A DNA stretch of 49,118 nucleotides from Eubacteriales bacterium (GCA_030533415.1 JAUNJE010000011.1:1-49118); one strand, 5' to 3'; shown: positions 26,706 through 35,665, counted from the stretch's first letter. Notes: a model not told the origin generated them from the sequence alone. Numbers and translations: made by a program.

Positions 26706-26708
26706 CCA

Positions 26709-26740
26709 AACAGCGGCGGCTTTGTGCCGCCGCTGTTTTT
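26709..26740 (+). terminator. Intrinsic terminator of the LacI-family gene
   Basis: A 12-bp perfect stem (AACAGCGGCGGC / GCCGCCGCTGTT, loop TTTGT) followed by TTT, directly after the stop codon and just before the convergent fbp end. Confidence 0.85.
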
Positions 26741-26768
26741 ACAGGGTCATGATGCGCAAATCCCAACG

Positions 26769-28760
26769 TCAGGACTTGTGGTCCTCCGTCACCGCGCCGG
26801 TTCTGTAGGCCTCCAGCAGCAGCATCAGATCGTCCACCCGGGTTTGCAGCTCGATTCCCTCGTCGGTCTGGCTGATGCGCATGCGGGTCTCCAGCTTTTC
26901 GAAAACCTCGGATTCGTTGCGGATATCGTCATTTTTGTGAATGGCGTTCCACTTCCCGGCAAAGGGCTGGTGGGAGACGATGCGGTAGTGCCGGGAATTG
27001 TAGATCAGGGTGTAGCCCGCAATGCCGGAGGTGGGCTGGTAGGCCTTGCTGAAGCCGCCGTCAATGACGATCAGCTTGCCGCCGCCTTTAATGGGGCTTT
27101 CGCCCTTTTTGGCTTTGACGGGAACGTGGCCGTTGATGATGTGGCAATGCTGCCCTTCCAGGCCGAATTCCTTCAGCAGCATATCGCAGACCGCCGGGTC
27201 ATGGTAGAAGGTGTAGTACGCATTTTTCGGCTCCGCCCAGGTGCTTTCATCGGCAATGAAGCGGCGCTCGAAGGTGGTCATCCGGTCCCGGCCGTAAATG
27301 GGGCTGTTGCGCCCGGTCCAGAGCCACCACAAAAAGTCCATGCCAAACTGCCGTTCCTCGCTTCCCCGCTTGTCATAGTAGGCCTTCCGGGCGGTCTGCT
27401 CGGCGTAGTCCAGAAATTCCCGGCCGGAGCGCTCCCTGCCGCCGATGGTGAAGCTCAGCAGGCTGCCGTCCGGGCGCATGGGGATGCAGCCATGGAACAG
27501 CAGGTTGCCGTTGTAGACCTTGTAGAGGCTTCCCTTGGAGTACAGGAAGCGGATGTGCCTTTGCAGCTTCTCGGAATTGCAGAAGGAATCCGTCAGCTGG
27601 TTGATCACATGGCTTTCTTCCTCCGTCAGCTCATAGGGGTTGCCGGGATCCACTGTGGGGAAGTCACAGTCCAGCATGTCATAAACCTTACCGTCAATGG
27701 TGACGGTCTTGGTCTCGTAGTTGATCTTGTCCAGCAGCAGCCGGTCAGACATCCCGAATTCCGGGTGTCGCAGCAGCTTCTGGCCCTCCAGCTTGAACAG
27801 GATAATGGTGACGGCCTTGTACATCCGGGCGGAGAGCAGCTTGTCCTTTTCCGTGTACTGGCCGGCGTCGGAGCCGGTCAGCTTGACCTGGAACTGATCC
27901 GTTGCGCAGTCCTTATAAACCTCGTTGGCGAAAATGGACAGGGGCCGCAGGGAGATGCCGTAGCCCGTCTCAATGACGTCCAGATTGTTATAGCGGATGG
28001 AGTTTGAAAGCACGGTGGCCACCAGCGTCCGGGATCCGGAGGCGGCACCCATCCACAGCACATCATGGTTGCCCCACTGGATATCCACGCTGTGGGCGCT
28101 CATCAGAGAGTCCATGACGATATCCGCCCGGGGGCCCCGGTCGAAAATATCGCCCACAATGTGCAGATGGTCCACCACCAGCGCCTTGATCAGGCTGCAG
28201 ATGGCCTTGATCACGTCGGCGGCCTGGCCGATCTGGATGATGGTGCTGATGATGTTTTCATATTGGTCCCGCCGGGAGCCGCCCTCCTCCGCCAGGTGGA
28301 TCAGCTCGTCCAGAATCTGCTCGTAATCCGGGTTCATATAGGAACGCACCTTCCGCCGGGTGTGCTTGGTGGAGACGAAGCGGCACATATCCACCAGCCG
28401 GTGGATGGTCAGGCGGTACCACTCCTCCAGATCCTCTGTCTCGCTGGCCGCCAGCGCCAGCTTGGAGCCGGGATAATAGATTAACGTAGCCAGGTCATTG
28501 CGGTCCCGCTGGGTCATGGTGTTGCCGAAAAGCTCCTCCAGCTTCTCCTTGACCTCTCCGGAGCCGGAGTTCAGAATGTGCAGGAATGCCTCATGCTCAC
28601 CGTGGATGTCGGACATAAAGTGTTCCGTGGTTTTTGGCAGATTCAAAACCGCCTGCAGGCGGATGATTTCCGTTCCCGCCGCCTGGACAGTGGGATATTG
28701 TTTGCTCAGCAGGCGCAGATAGTGCAGCTGCTCAGGGGTGAAGGCACGTTTTGTCCCCAT
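26769..28760 (-). CDS. fbp: Fructose-1,6-bisphosphatase, class III
   Basis: Gluconeogenic phosphatase converting fructose 1,6-bisphosphate to fructose 6-phosphate. The 663-aa length and metallophosphoesterase-type motifs are those of the Firmicutes-specific class III enzyme: MSDIHGEHEAF near residue 50, HIVGDIFDRGPRADIV, and IQWGNHDVLWMGA, which supply the metal ligands, plus a later INGHVPVKAKKGESP. The frame extends upstream to 28880, but ATG 28760 with GGAAAGGG upstream gives the usual N-terminus MGTKRAFTPEQLHYLR. It is transcribed alone toward the LacI-family gene. Confidence 0.95.
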   Translation of the reverse strand: MGTKRAFTPEQLHYLRLLSKQYPTVQAAGTEIIRLQAVLNLPKTTEHFMSDIHGEHEAFLHILNSGSGEVKEKLEELFGNTMTQRDRNDLATLIYYPGSKLALAASETEDLEEWYRLTIHRLVDMCRFVSTKHTRRKVRSYMNPDYEQILDELIHLAEEGGSRRDQYENIISTIIQIGQAADVIKAICSLIKALVVDHLHIVGDIFDRGPRADIVMDSLMSAHSVDIQWGNHDVLWMGAASGSRTLVATVLSNSIRYNNLDVIETGYGISLRPLSIFANEVYKDCATDQFQVKLTGSDAGQYTEKDKLLSARMYKAVTIILFKLEGQKLLRHPEFGMSDRLLLDKINYETKTVTIDGKVYDMLDCDFPTVDPGNPYELTEEESHVINQLTDSFCNSEKLQRHIRFLYSKGSLYKVYNGNLLFHGCIPMRPDGSLLSFTIGGRERSGREFLDYAEQTARKAYYDKRGSEERQFGMDFLWWLWTGRNSPIYGRDRMTTFERRFIADESTWAEPKNAYYTFYHDPAVCDMLLKEFGLEGQHCHIINGHVPVKAKKGESPIKGGGKLIVIDGGFSKAYQPTSGIAGYTLIYNSRHYRIVSHQPFAGKWNAIHKNDDIRNESEVFEKLETRMRISQTDEGIELQTRVDDLMLLLEAYRTGAVTEDHKS

Positions 28761-28829
28761 ATAAATCAGCCCTTTCCATGAATTACATGTATTATAACGC
28801 ATTTTGTTCAACACAACAAGGGGTATTTG

Positions 28830-28869
28830 TAAAAAGAAGAAAACCGTCCCGTGGGTCACCACGGGACGG
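28830..28869 (-). terminator. Intrinsic terminator upstream of fbp
   Basis: An 11-bp perfect stem (CCGTCCCGTGG at 28844-28854, CCACGGGACGG at 28859-28869) followed on the minus strand by TTTTCTTCTTTTT. It probably ends transcription from the SpoIIM-type cassette before fbp. Confidence 0.75.
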
Positions 28870-28906
28870 AGGCGATTCATATATCCAAAGCGTTGGTATA
28901 GGACAC

Positions 28907-28934
28907 AGAAGTACCAAGGGGTAGCAGCGCTTTT
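28907..28934. repeat. Hairpin repeat, left copy flanking the SpoIIM cassette
   Basis: A 28-base block beginning AGAAGTACCAAGGGGT that recurs at 30417-30444 with 2 mismatches. Just downstream GCTGCC pairs back to GGCAGC-like bases to form a hairpin. The 294 bases between fbp and the SpoIIM-type gene hold this repeat and a terminator but no gene. Confidence 0.65.
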
Positions 28935-29054
28935 GGCTGCCTATCTGCAAAACCGGGCGGGGCTGTGGGCGGCGGGCGTAGCCCGTTCATCTTGACCGTT
29001 GACTGGCTCGGCTGGGTTTGCTAACTAATTAGAAAATGCATAAGTCAATCATTT

Positions 29055-29642
29055 TTATAATAGCATAGTTCCAATTTGTGGGGTGATATAGGCTTCAATA
29101 AGTGCGGCCAAAAGCATAAGTGGAACAATAAAACAGCTGTACAATATTATTGTATATTTTGCGAGTTGTTTTCCTTTATAAACCTTGTTCTTCCGAAACC
29201 AGTATGTCCCGATATAAAGCCCTATGGAAACGCAAAGGCAGATCGCGGATAATTCAAATATGCCGTGTGGAAGCACACTGGCCAACAGGCTTTTCCATAC
29301 CGGAATTGAATTTTCTACCTGCGAATATACAAGCGCAGCCCCCAAACTTTTAGTTAATATTATGGTCACAAGAATAGATAGAGGTGCGATAAAACCGAAT
29401 AGCAAATAGAAAGTTCCTGCCTTAATGTTATTTAAGAATAGTGCAATAAAAGAAATCCTGTTGTTTGAGGTTATAAGGTTAGTCGTAGCGGCCTTAAAAG
29501 ATTGCATTTCTTCGATTGCGGCCGTAGGATTTTTCTCATAATAGCAGGAAAAGGCGAATGTAAGCAATATTATTGCTCCGAGCGTCAATAAAAATAGTTT
29601 TAAGATGTGTTTACTAAAAAATTTTGTTGTTTCACCAAACAT
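29055..29642 (-). CDS. SpoIIM-family (stage II sporulation protein M-like) membrane protein
   Basis: 195-aa protein with about five hydrophobic segments and the family motif LPHGIFELSAICLCVSIGL. SpoIIM proper is part of the engulfment machinery, but many SpoIIM/DUF95 proteins are outside the sporulation locus and of unknown role. Here it is the last gene of a three-gene minus-strand operon with an XRE regulator and a small membrane protein, which suggests a transport or stress cassette rather than the sporulation protein. ATG 29642 follows GAAGG. The cassette is clearly more AT-rich than its surroundings. Confidence 0.8.
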   Translation of the reverse strand: MFGETTKFFSKHILKLFLLTLGAIILLTFAFSCYYEKNPTAAIEEMQSFKAATTNLITSNNRISFIALFLNNIKAGTFYLLFGFIAPLSILVTIILTKSLGAALVYSQVENSIPVWKSLLASVLPHGIFELSAICLCVSIGLYIGTYWFRKNKVYKGKQLAKYTIILYSCFIVPLMLLAALIEAYITPQIGTMLL

Positions 29643-29656
29643 ACTTATGCCTTCTT

Positions 29657-29854
29657 TCAGTCTGTAAATTCAAATAGCTCCTCTACTGTCGTATGAAAAA
29701 CTTTTGCAATATCCATTGCCATTTTTAGTGATGGATTATATCGCCCATTTTCTAAATGGACGATTGTTTCTCTACGGACGCCAATCAAAGCGGCCAACTC
29801 GCTTTGTTTCATTTTTTCTTTTTCCCGATATTCTTTAATCTTTGTTTTTAGCAT
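29657..29854 (-). CDS. Small XRE-family repressor (YozG-like)
   Basis: 65-aa single-domain helix-turn-helix protein: KIKEYREKEKMKQSELAAL, GVRRETIVHLENGRYNPSL, ending FHTTVEELFEFTD. Such short Cro-like regulators usually autoregulate a linked membrane-protein gene. It lies 2 bases after the stop of the upstream membrane protein gene and 14 bases before the SpoIIM-type gene. A promoter-embedded inverted repeat upstream of the operon (30252-30293) is its most likely operator. Confidence 0.88.
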   Translation of the reverse strand: MLKTKIKEYREKEKMKQSELAALIGVRRETIVHLENGRYNPSLKMAMDIAKVFHTTVEELFEFTD

Positions 29855-29856
29855 TG

Positions 29857-30240
29857 TTATTCCATCCCATTTTTATCAATCCAGTAAAAGACAACGGCTC
29901 GAATTAGCACTAAAATAAAAATACCGCCAGTTAAGAGATAACCAGTTAAATAGGCCGAAGTGCCGTCCAAAATCAAAAATGGAAAGATGATAATTCCCAT
30001 AAGGACAAGAGCAGCCTTAAAGCAGATGGCATCTGCAATTTGTAGAGTCTTTTTCGCATACTCGTCCATGACATCAGAATTTCTTTTTAGCCAACTTACA
30101 ACGGCAAAAAGAATAATTGCAATCCATACCGGCGCATTTGAATTTAACTTATAAATCACCATCAGATGGTAGTATGCGGGAATACAAAAGGCAACAATGG
30201 CTTGAACAAACATAAGTGTTCTTAGACTAATTTTTTTCAT
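29857..30240 (-). CDS. Small four-helix membrane protein in XRE-controlled operon
   Basis: 127-aa protein with hydrophobic segments near 10-28, 35-52, 72-90 and 97-117 and the linker SWLKRNSDVMDEYAKKTLQIAD. No catalytic motif is seen. This arrangement (small membrane protein followed by a YozG-like repressor) is common in Firmicutes, and its role is unknown. ATG 30240 is chosen for its CGGAGG; an upstream ATG at 30267 would lie inside the operator region. It is the first gene of the cassette. Confidence 0.75.
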   Translation of the reverse strand: MKKISLRTLMFVQAIVAFCIPAYYHLMVIYKLNSNAPVWIAIILFAVVSWLKRNSDVMDEYAKKTLQIADAICFKAALVLMGIIIFPFLILDGTSAYLTGYLLTGGIFILVLIRAVVFYWIDKNGME

Positions 30241-30251
30241 AGAAACCTCCG

Positions 30252-30311
30252 AGTGATATATTTGCAACTTTGCTGTGTTATGAATATATCACTTCTCGCC
30301 GCCTGTGTCAA
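30252..30311 (-). promoter_or_regulatory. Promoter with embedded operator for the SpoIIM cassette
   Basis: On the minus strand a perfect TTGACA and TATATT are separated by 17 bases (30283-30311). A perfect 11-bp inverted repeat (AGTGATATATT at 30252-30262, AATATATCACT at 30283-30293) covers the -10 box and a site 20 bases downstream. That is a good candidate operator for the cassette's own XRE repressor. Confidence 0.8.
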
Positions 30312-30416
30312 TGGGTTGTGTGAAATATTTTTAACTTACCGATTTGGAATAGTGGGCTGCTGTCTATCAAATTCTTGTGTGTTACTTTATGACACATGAG
30401 CATTTGCACAGGGCAA

Positions 30417-30444
30417 AGAAGTACCAAGGGGTGGCAGCGTTTTT
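30417..30444. repeat. Hairpin repeat, right copy flanking the SpoIIM cassette
   Basis: Second copy of the block at 28907-28934 (26 of 28 identical). Here the adjoining bases make a clean hairpin GGGGTGGCAGCG / CGCTGTCACCCC (30430-30457), which on the minus strand sits downstream of the XRE/zinc-ribbon gene and may stop or stabilise its transcript. The remainder of 30312-30535 shows no gene. Confidence 0.65.
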
Positions 30445-30535
30445 CGCTGTCACCCCTTGACTGGTGGGCCGCAAAACCGCACGGAACCGCAGGGCCCGGT
30501 TGGTTTTTCTATAAACTGGCTTTGCTCAAACAAAA

Positions 30536-30979
30536 TTATTTCCAGTGTTTTAACTGTGAAAGGTACGCATCAAACTGAATCCGCCTGGTTCCTTCATCTG
30601 CATTGTTGGGATTTGGCATATTTTTAACCAGATAATTCAGCAGAGATTCTTTGGACTGATAAGCAAACCTGCCATCCGTATAGCACCATTTGCAATAATC
30701 CTCATTATAGCTTCCATCCGGTTCTCTGCTCATCCAGCCATCTTCATTCAATGGCATTCCGCAGCATTGACAGACAAGCTGTCGCGGAGAACCCAGAAGC
30801 GTATTGATGGATACGTCAAAAAATTGGGATAACAGTTTTAAGGTGTCTGTATTTGGCTGTGTTTCCCCTGTTTCCCATCGGCTGACCGCCTGCCTGGTGA
30901 CCAGCAGCCGCTCTGCCAGCTGCTCCTGTGTAAGATTATTTTTCTCACGCAAAGTCTTGAGAATATCCCGTGTTTCCAT
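30536..30979 (-). CDS. XRE regulator fused to a zinc-ribbon domain
   Basis: 147-aa protein. Residues 1-65 are a helix-turn-helix (LREKNNLTQEQLAERLLVTR, QAVSRWETGETQPNTDTLK). Residues 68-140 are a putative zinc-ribbon domain (PF12674 type) with CQCCGMPL and YCKWCY as the two metal-binding knuckles, followed by FAYQSKESLLNYLVKNM and a conserved aromatic tail. This fusion is widespread in Clostridia but uncharacterised; it may sense a metal or small molecule. ATG 30979 follows AGGAGGGG. It stands alone, downstream of the RND transporter on the same strand. Confidence 0.85.
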   Translation of the reverse strand: METRDILKTLREKNNLTQEQLAERLLVTRQAVSRWETGETQPNTDTLKLLSQFFDVSINTLLGSPRQLVCQCCGMPLNEDGWMSREPDGSYNEDYCKWCYTDGRFAYQSKESLLNYLVKNMPNPNNADEGTRRIQFDAYLSQLKHWK

Positions 30980-31107
30980 GTCCGCCCCTCCTAAAATAGG
31001 TTTTCACCCATTATAGCGCCAAAACGGGCTTTTAGCAAGCAACCCGCTGTTGCTGCGAAATAGCGGGGCTGTCAAATTCCTGCACGATACCTTATCGCAC
31101 TACAGTA

Positions 31108-34100
31108 TTAAATGTCCAGCAGCTTCAGGTCTTCCTCCCGCACATTGCGCAGCTCCTTCTTGTTGAGCATGTCGTAGATGCAGGGAACGACAAACAGGGT
31201 CATCAAAGTGGCATAGATCAGGCCGCCGATGCACACCACGGCAATGGGCTGCATCAGCGCTGTTCCCGCGCTCTTGCGGACAGCCATGTCGATCAGGCCC
31301 AGCACGGTGGTGATGGTGGTCATCAAAATGGGCCGCATTCTGGTAACGCCCGCCTCCACAATGGCGGCACGGCGCTCCATGCCGTCCAGACGGAGCTGGT
31401 TGATGTAGTCCACCAGCACGATGCCGTTGTTGACGATGATGCCGGTGAGCATGATAAAGCCGATCAGGGAAATGACGCTGACCTCCATGCCGCACAGCAG
31501 CAGGGCCAGGAATCCGCCGGTAAAGGCCAGAGGGATGGTAAACATAACAATGAAGGGGGATTTCAGGCTCTGGAACTGGGCCACCATAACCAGGTATACC
31601 AGCAGCACACCCAGGGCCAGCATCAGCACAAGCTGCTCCACGGCCTCCATGATGGATTCGTTCTCGCCGGTGAAAGCGTAGGTGACACCCTCGCCCAGAT
31701 TCACGCTGCGGATAGCCTCCTGGGCCTGGGTGGTCAGCAGCGTGACATTATAGCCTTCCTCCACCTGAGCCGTGACGGAGAGGTAGCGCCGCTGGTTCAG
31801 ACGGTTGATGGAGGTCAGGCTGGAGGTTTCCCGCACCAGGGCAAAGGAACGCAGCGGCACCTCGGTAACGGTACCGTCCTTGCCGGTGACCTCAAAGACG
31901 TAATTGCGAAGATCATCCACATCCAATACGGCCCCCTTGGGCTTTTCGATAATGACCTCCGTAGAGATGCCATCCAGCACCAGGGACGCCGCTGTGGTAT
32001 CGGCCTTCAGCCCGGCGGCCAGCTCCATGTAGACCTGTGCCACAGTCAGGCCGTTTTTCATGGCGGCGTTGCGGTCAATGGCCACATGCAGGGCGGGCAC
32101 CGCGTCCTCCAGGCCGTCGGAGACTTCCCCAACGCCCTCGATTCCCGCCAGAGTCTCCGCGGCCTTTCTAGCGGCGGATTGCAGGGTATCCATATCATCG
32201 GCATAGATGTTCATGGAGACGCCGCTTCCGGTGAGCATGCTCATATCCATCATGGCGGAGGAGGCGGTTACGGTGCAGTCCATATCCGCGCAGGCTTCCT
32301 CAATCTGCCTACCTACGGCAGCGCCGCTGGCGTTTTGATCCGACAGGTTGATATAAACGGAAACGTCATAGCTGGCTTGCCCCGCGCCCAAAAGGGAGGA
32401 GCTTCCCGTGCCCATCATGGCACCCACGGTTTCGATGCCCTCTATGGAGGAGATCCTATCCAGCACCTCATCTGCCAGGGCGCTGGCCTGCGCCATGTCA
32501 GTCTCCTCCGGCATGGTGATGGAAACACTGACTGTGGACATATCCATCTCCGGCATAAAGATGAAGCCCCGGGCCAGGCTGGCCATGGCGGTGACGGCCA
32601 GCAGCGCGGCGGCGGCAATCAGCACGACCGCTTTGTGCCCCAGCGCCCACTGCACCGCCTTCCGATACAGGGGCAGCAGCCGCTTTTCCAGCACTCCCGC
32701 CTTGATGGGCCGCTCCTTGCGCAGCATTCCCGAGGCCATGGCGGGAACCAGCGTCAAAGAGACGATCAGGCTGGCCAGCAGCGCAAAGGACATGGTCAGC
32801 GCCAGGTCGGTGAACAGCTGGCGGGTGATGCCCTCCACAAAGACGATGGGCAGGAATACGCACACCGTGGTCAGGGTGGAGGCGGTGACAGCACCGGCCA
32901 CCTGTCCCGCGCCGGATACCGCCGCCTGGATGACGTTGGCGCCCTTGGCCCGGAGACGGTAGATATTCTCGATGACCACCACGGAGTTATCCACCAGCAT
33001 ACCCACCGCCACGGCCAGGCCGGACAGGGAGATCATATTGATGGTGACCCCGGAGAAGTACATCAGCACAATGGCAAAAATGACACTGATGGGAATGGAG
33101 CACAGGGTGATAAAGGTGGGCCGCAGGTCCTTCAGGAACAGGAACAGCACCAGAATCGCAAACACCGCGCCCAAAAGCAGGCTGTTGAGAATGGATTCTA
33201 CAATAATGTAAATGTAGTCGCCCTGGTTCATCAGGGATACGAATTTCAGCCCGGGATATTCCTGCTCCAGCTGCCGGAAACGGTCAGCGATGTTGTTGGT
33301 GGTTTCGGCGGTGGCGTAGGTGCTCTGCTTTTCAAAGCTCAGCATGACACCATCCTGGCCATTGAGCTTGGCGTAGGTTTCGTCCCGGTTATCTGTGACC
33401 ATGACCACGGCCACATCCTTCAGGTAAATAGGATCGATACCGTCGATGCCAAGGTCAAACAGCAGCAGATTTTCCAGGGTTTTCAGATCGGTGATTTCGT
33501 CGCCCACGGAAACCATGTAGCTGATGCCATCCTGCTCCACATAGCCAGCGGGCATGGCAAAGTTCTGGGCCGTGAGGATTTGCATCACCATTTCCATGGT
33601 GATGATCTCGTTCAGGTCCGCCTGCTTCAGGGCGCTTTCCCGGCTGTCCTCAATGGTGTCCAGGCCGGACTCGATTTGGCTCAGGCCTTGGGAAATGGTG
33701 GCGCTGCCCACAGCCAATTGCGCCGCGGCGGAACTGATCTGCAGCATTCCGGCGGTTTTCTGCTGGTTCAGCAGGTCCTCCGCATCCTCCATGGTGATCA
33801 AACCGTTTTCCAGTTCCTCCATGGCGGTTTCCAGCTGGTCAATGCCCGCGTTCACCTGGTCCAGCTGGGCCTTTATTTCCGCCACCGTTTCCCCAAGGGA
33901 ATCCAGGCTCATGCCCTGACTGGCCAGAAGGGCATCCACTTCGTCCTCCGCGCGGTATGCCAAATCCAACGCCGCCGCAGCAGCCTGAATTTGGGCATCC
34001 AGGATAAGCGCGTTCGCCTCTGCCTCTCCCAGCTGTATTTCCAGAGCCGCCGCGTCCTCATCGCTCAGTCCCCCTTGTTCCAGCATTGCTTTCATATTGG

Positions 34101-35055
34101 CAATTTCCTGATTCAGCACAGACTGCTGATCTTCCAGATCGTTCAGCTCCGCCTCCGCCTGGGCCCTTGCCGCATATGCGCTATTTACCTGATTATTCAG
34201 TTCATTCAGCGCAGTGTAAGTAATTTCCAGCTGCTGCTTGCCGCTTCTGGCCTGGTCCAGCTGCTCTTGCAGCTGATTCTGCATGGCAACCAGCTCTGCT
34301 TTTTTCTCCTTGAGCTGTGCCTCGCCTTCAATCAGGGCGTTGGCACCGGCGGTAAGCTGAGATTGGGCACTCTGAATCTGCTTCTGGGAATCCTCCAGCT
34401 CTTCCTTTTTCTCGTTCAGCTCGGCGGCAGCGTCGTCCAGTTCTCCGTTGATGGCGTCGGCAATGCGCGCATTCAGCGCGTCAATGAGCGCCTGGTCCAG
34501 CACCACATGCAGCTCCTGCTCGATCATGCCGGTCGCGGTGATCCGGGCCACGCCGGGGATGCCCTCCAGCTGATTCATCAGCGTGTCGTTCAGAAAATCC
34601 GTCAGCTCCATGGTATCCATCCCGTCCATGGACAGGGCGGCAACCTCAACGGGCAGCATGGAAGGGTTGATTTTCAGCACATAGGGAGTACCCACCATAT
34701 CGTCCCATCCGGCGGACAGGGAGGTGATTTCCTGTTGAATGTCCACACCCACGGTGTCCATGTTGATGGAGTCCTCAAACTCCAATATGACCATGCTGAC
34801 ATTTTCGGCGGAGGTGGACGTCACCTCCTTGATATGTTCCAGGGTGGACATGGCCTGCTCCATGGGCTTGGTGATCTCCGCCTCTACCTTTTCCGGGCTG
34901 GCACCGGGATAGGTGGTCATGATCATGACATAGGGGAAGTCCATGTTGGGAATCAGGTCCGGGGTCATCTTGAAATAAGCCACTACACCCAACACCAGAA
35001 TGGCAACCACCGCGACAAAAACCGTCAGCGGTTTTTTCACTGAGAATTTGGACAT
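31108..35055 (-). CDS. RND-family efflux transporter with large coiled-coil insert
   Basis: 1315-aa proton-driven transporter of the AcrB/SwrC superfamily. The usual duplicated plan is visible: TM1 (about 10-28), first porter region, TM2-6 with the proton-relay segment GMLVDNSVVVIENIYR (Asp689), a linker, TM7 (about 815-835), second porter region, and the C-terminal TM bundle. Typical RND proteins are ~1030 residues. The excess is a 275-residue insert (about 205-480) inside the first porter region, made of long heptad-rich coiled-coil helices full of E, K, Q, A and L. No membrane-fusion protein or outer-membrane partner gene is adjacent, as expected for a monoderm. The substrate is unknown. 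Confidence 0.9.
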   Translation of the reverse strand: MSKFSVKKPLTVFVAVVAILVLGVVAYFKMTPDLIPNMDFPYVMIMTTYPGASPEKVEAEITKPMEQAMSTLEHIKEVTSTSAENVSMVILEFEDSINMDTVGVDIQQEITSLSAGWDDMVGTPYVLKINPSMLPVEVAALSMDGMDTMELTDFLNDTLMNQLEGIPGVARITATGMIEQELHVVLDQALIDALNARIADAINGELDDAAAELNEKKEELEDSQKQIQSAQSQLTAGANALIEGEAQLKEKKAELVAMQNQLQEQLDQARSGKQQLEITYTALNELNNQVNSAYAARAQAEAELNDLEDQQSVLNQEIANMKAMLEQGGLSDEDAAALEIQLGEAEANALILDAQIQAAAAALDLAYRAEDEVDALLASQGMSLDSLGETVAEIKAQLDQVNAGIDQLETAMEELENGLITMEDAEDLLNQQKTAGMLQISSAAAQLAVGSATISQGLSQIESGLDTIEDSRESALKQADLNEIITMEMVMQILTAQNFAMPAGYVEQDGISYMVSVGDEITDLKTLENLLLFDLGIDGIDPIYLKDVAVVMVTDNRDETYAKLNGQDGVMLSFEKQSTYATAETTNNIADRFRQLEQEYPGLKFVSLMNQGDYIYIIVESILNSLLLGAVFAILVLFLFLKDLRPTFITLCSIPISVIFAIVLMYFSGVTINMISLSGLAVAVGMLVDNSVVVIENIYRLRAKGANVIQAAVSGAGQVAGAVTASTLTTVCVFLPIVFVEGITRQLFTDLALTMSFALLASLIVSLTLVPAMASGMLRKERPIKAGVLEKRLLPLYRKAVQWALGHKAVVLIAAAALLAVTAMASLARGFIFMPEMDMSTVSVSITMPEETDMAQASALADEVLDRISSIEGIETVGAMMGTGSSSLLGAGQASYDVSVYINLSDQNASGAAVGRQIEEACADMDCTVTASSAMMDMSMLTGSGVSMNIYADDMDTLQSAARKAAETLAGIEGVGEVSDGLEDAVPALHVAIDRNAAMKNGLTVAQVYMELAAGLKADTTAASLVLDGISTEVIIEKPKGAVLDVDDLRNYVFEVTGKDGTVTEVPLRSFALVRETSSLTSINRLNQRRYLSVTAQVEEGYNVTLLTTQAQEAIRSVNLGEGVTYAFTGENESIMEAVEQLVLMLALGVLLVYLVMVAQFQSLKSPFIVMFTIPLAFTGGFLALLLCGMEVSVISLIGFIMLTGIIVNNGIVLVDYINQLRLDGMERRAAIVEAGVTRMRPILMTTITTVLGLIDMAVRKSAGTALMQPIAVVCIGGLIYATLMTLFVVPCIYDMLNKKELRNVREEDLKLLDI

Positions 35056-35098
35056 ATTGCGCTCCTCACTGCCGGAAAAACGGCGCTTATTGGGTATA

Positions 35099-35127
35099 AG
35101 TCTAGCATTTCAGCCCTATTTTATCAA
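35099..35127 (-). promoter_or_regulatory. Candidate promoter for the RND transporter
   Basis: On the minus strand TTGATA and TAGACT are separated by 17 bases, about 45 bases upstream of the RND gene start. Confidence 0.5.
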
Positions 35128-35169
35128 CAAGGAATGTGTAAATATTTTGTAACAAAACCCGGGCCTGTT

Positions 35170-35607
35170 TCACAGGCTTTCATAAAATTTCCGCAGGTTC
35201 TCCAGGTCCGCCTGATCCGGGTGTCCCTTTGCGATGCCGCCGATGAGCTTGAAGGGGCCAAAGGTATCAAAGCCAAGACAGCCAAATTCTCCCGCGATAC
35301 CGGCCTTGTGGACGGAAACGGCCTGGGCAATGGCTTTGGTGTAGCTTGCGCTTTTCGAACCGCAGGTGTATAGGAAGAACACCGGCTTGCCGTTGGGCAG
35401 ATTCTTTTCCGCGAAGTCCAGGACGGTTTTGTGGAATTTGGAATAATAGATGCCGGAAGCGAAGCCCACCATATCATAGCCGGTCAGGTCCGCGGTGGAA
35501 ACCCGGGCCGCGTCAATGGCGGTGATATCATACTCCGCGCTCAGGGTGTCGATCAGCTTTTTGGTGTTGCCATGGTGGGCGGAATAATAGACGATTGCAG
35601 TTTTCAT
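35170..35607 (-). CDS. Flavodoxin-family protein
   Basis: 145-aa single-domain flavodoxin-like fold. The N-terminal YYSAHHGNTKKLIDTL is the FMN phosphate loop, and TGYDMVGFASGIYYSKFH and LYTCGSKSASYTKAIAQ lie in the positions of the flavin-ring loops. It is likely a low-potential electron carrier or quinone-type reductase; the partner is unknown. ATG 35607 follows AAGGAGAA. It is transcribed in the same direction as the RND gene, which has its own promoter downstream. Confidence 0.85.
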   Translation of the reverse strand: MKTAIVYYSAHHGNTKKLIDTLSAEYDITAIDAARVSTADLTGYDMVGFASGIYYSKFHKTVLDFAEKNLPNGKPVFFLYTCGSKSASYTKAIAQAVSVHKAGIAGEFGCLGFDTFGPFKLIGGIAKGHPDQADLENLRKFYESL

Positions 35608-35665
35608 AAAAATTCTCCTTGCATTTTATAAGGAAATGGGAATATGCACACAAAACGGTTTGTCC

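Noticed and set aside
28870-29054. Possible hidden gene between fbp and the SpoIIM-type gene
   Set aside because: No frame with a start signal and protein-like content; the stretch is explained by a terminator and the hairpin repeat.
29055-30240. Cassette interpreted as a prophage remnant
   Set aside because: No integrase, structural or lysis genes; the three genes are better seen as a small XRE-controlled membrane operon.
32086-35043. Long open frame (985 codons) antisense to the RND transporter
   Set aside because: No Shine-Dalgarno, a composition dominated by H, Q, G and L, and the opposite strand has a complete recognisable transporter.
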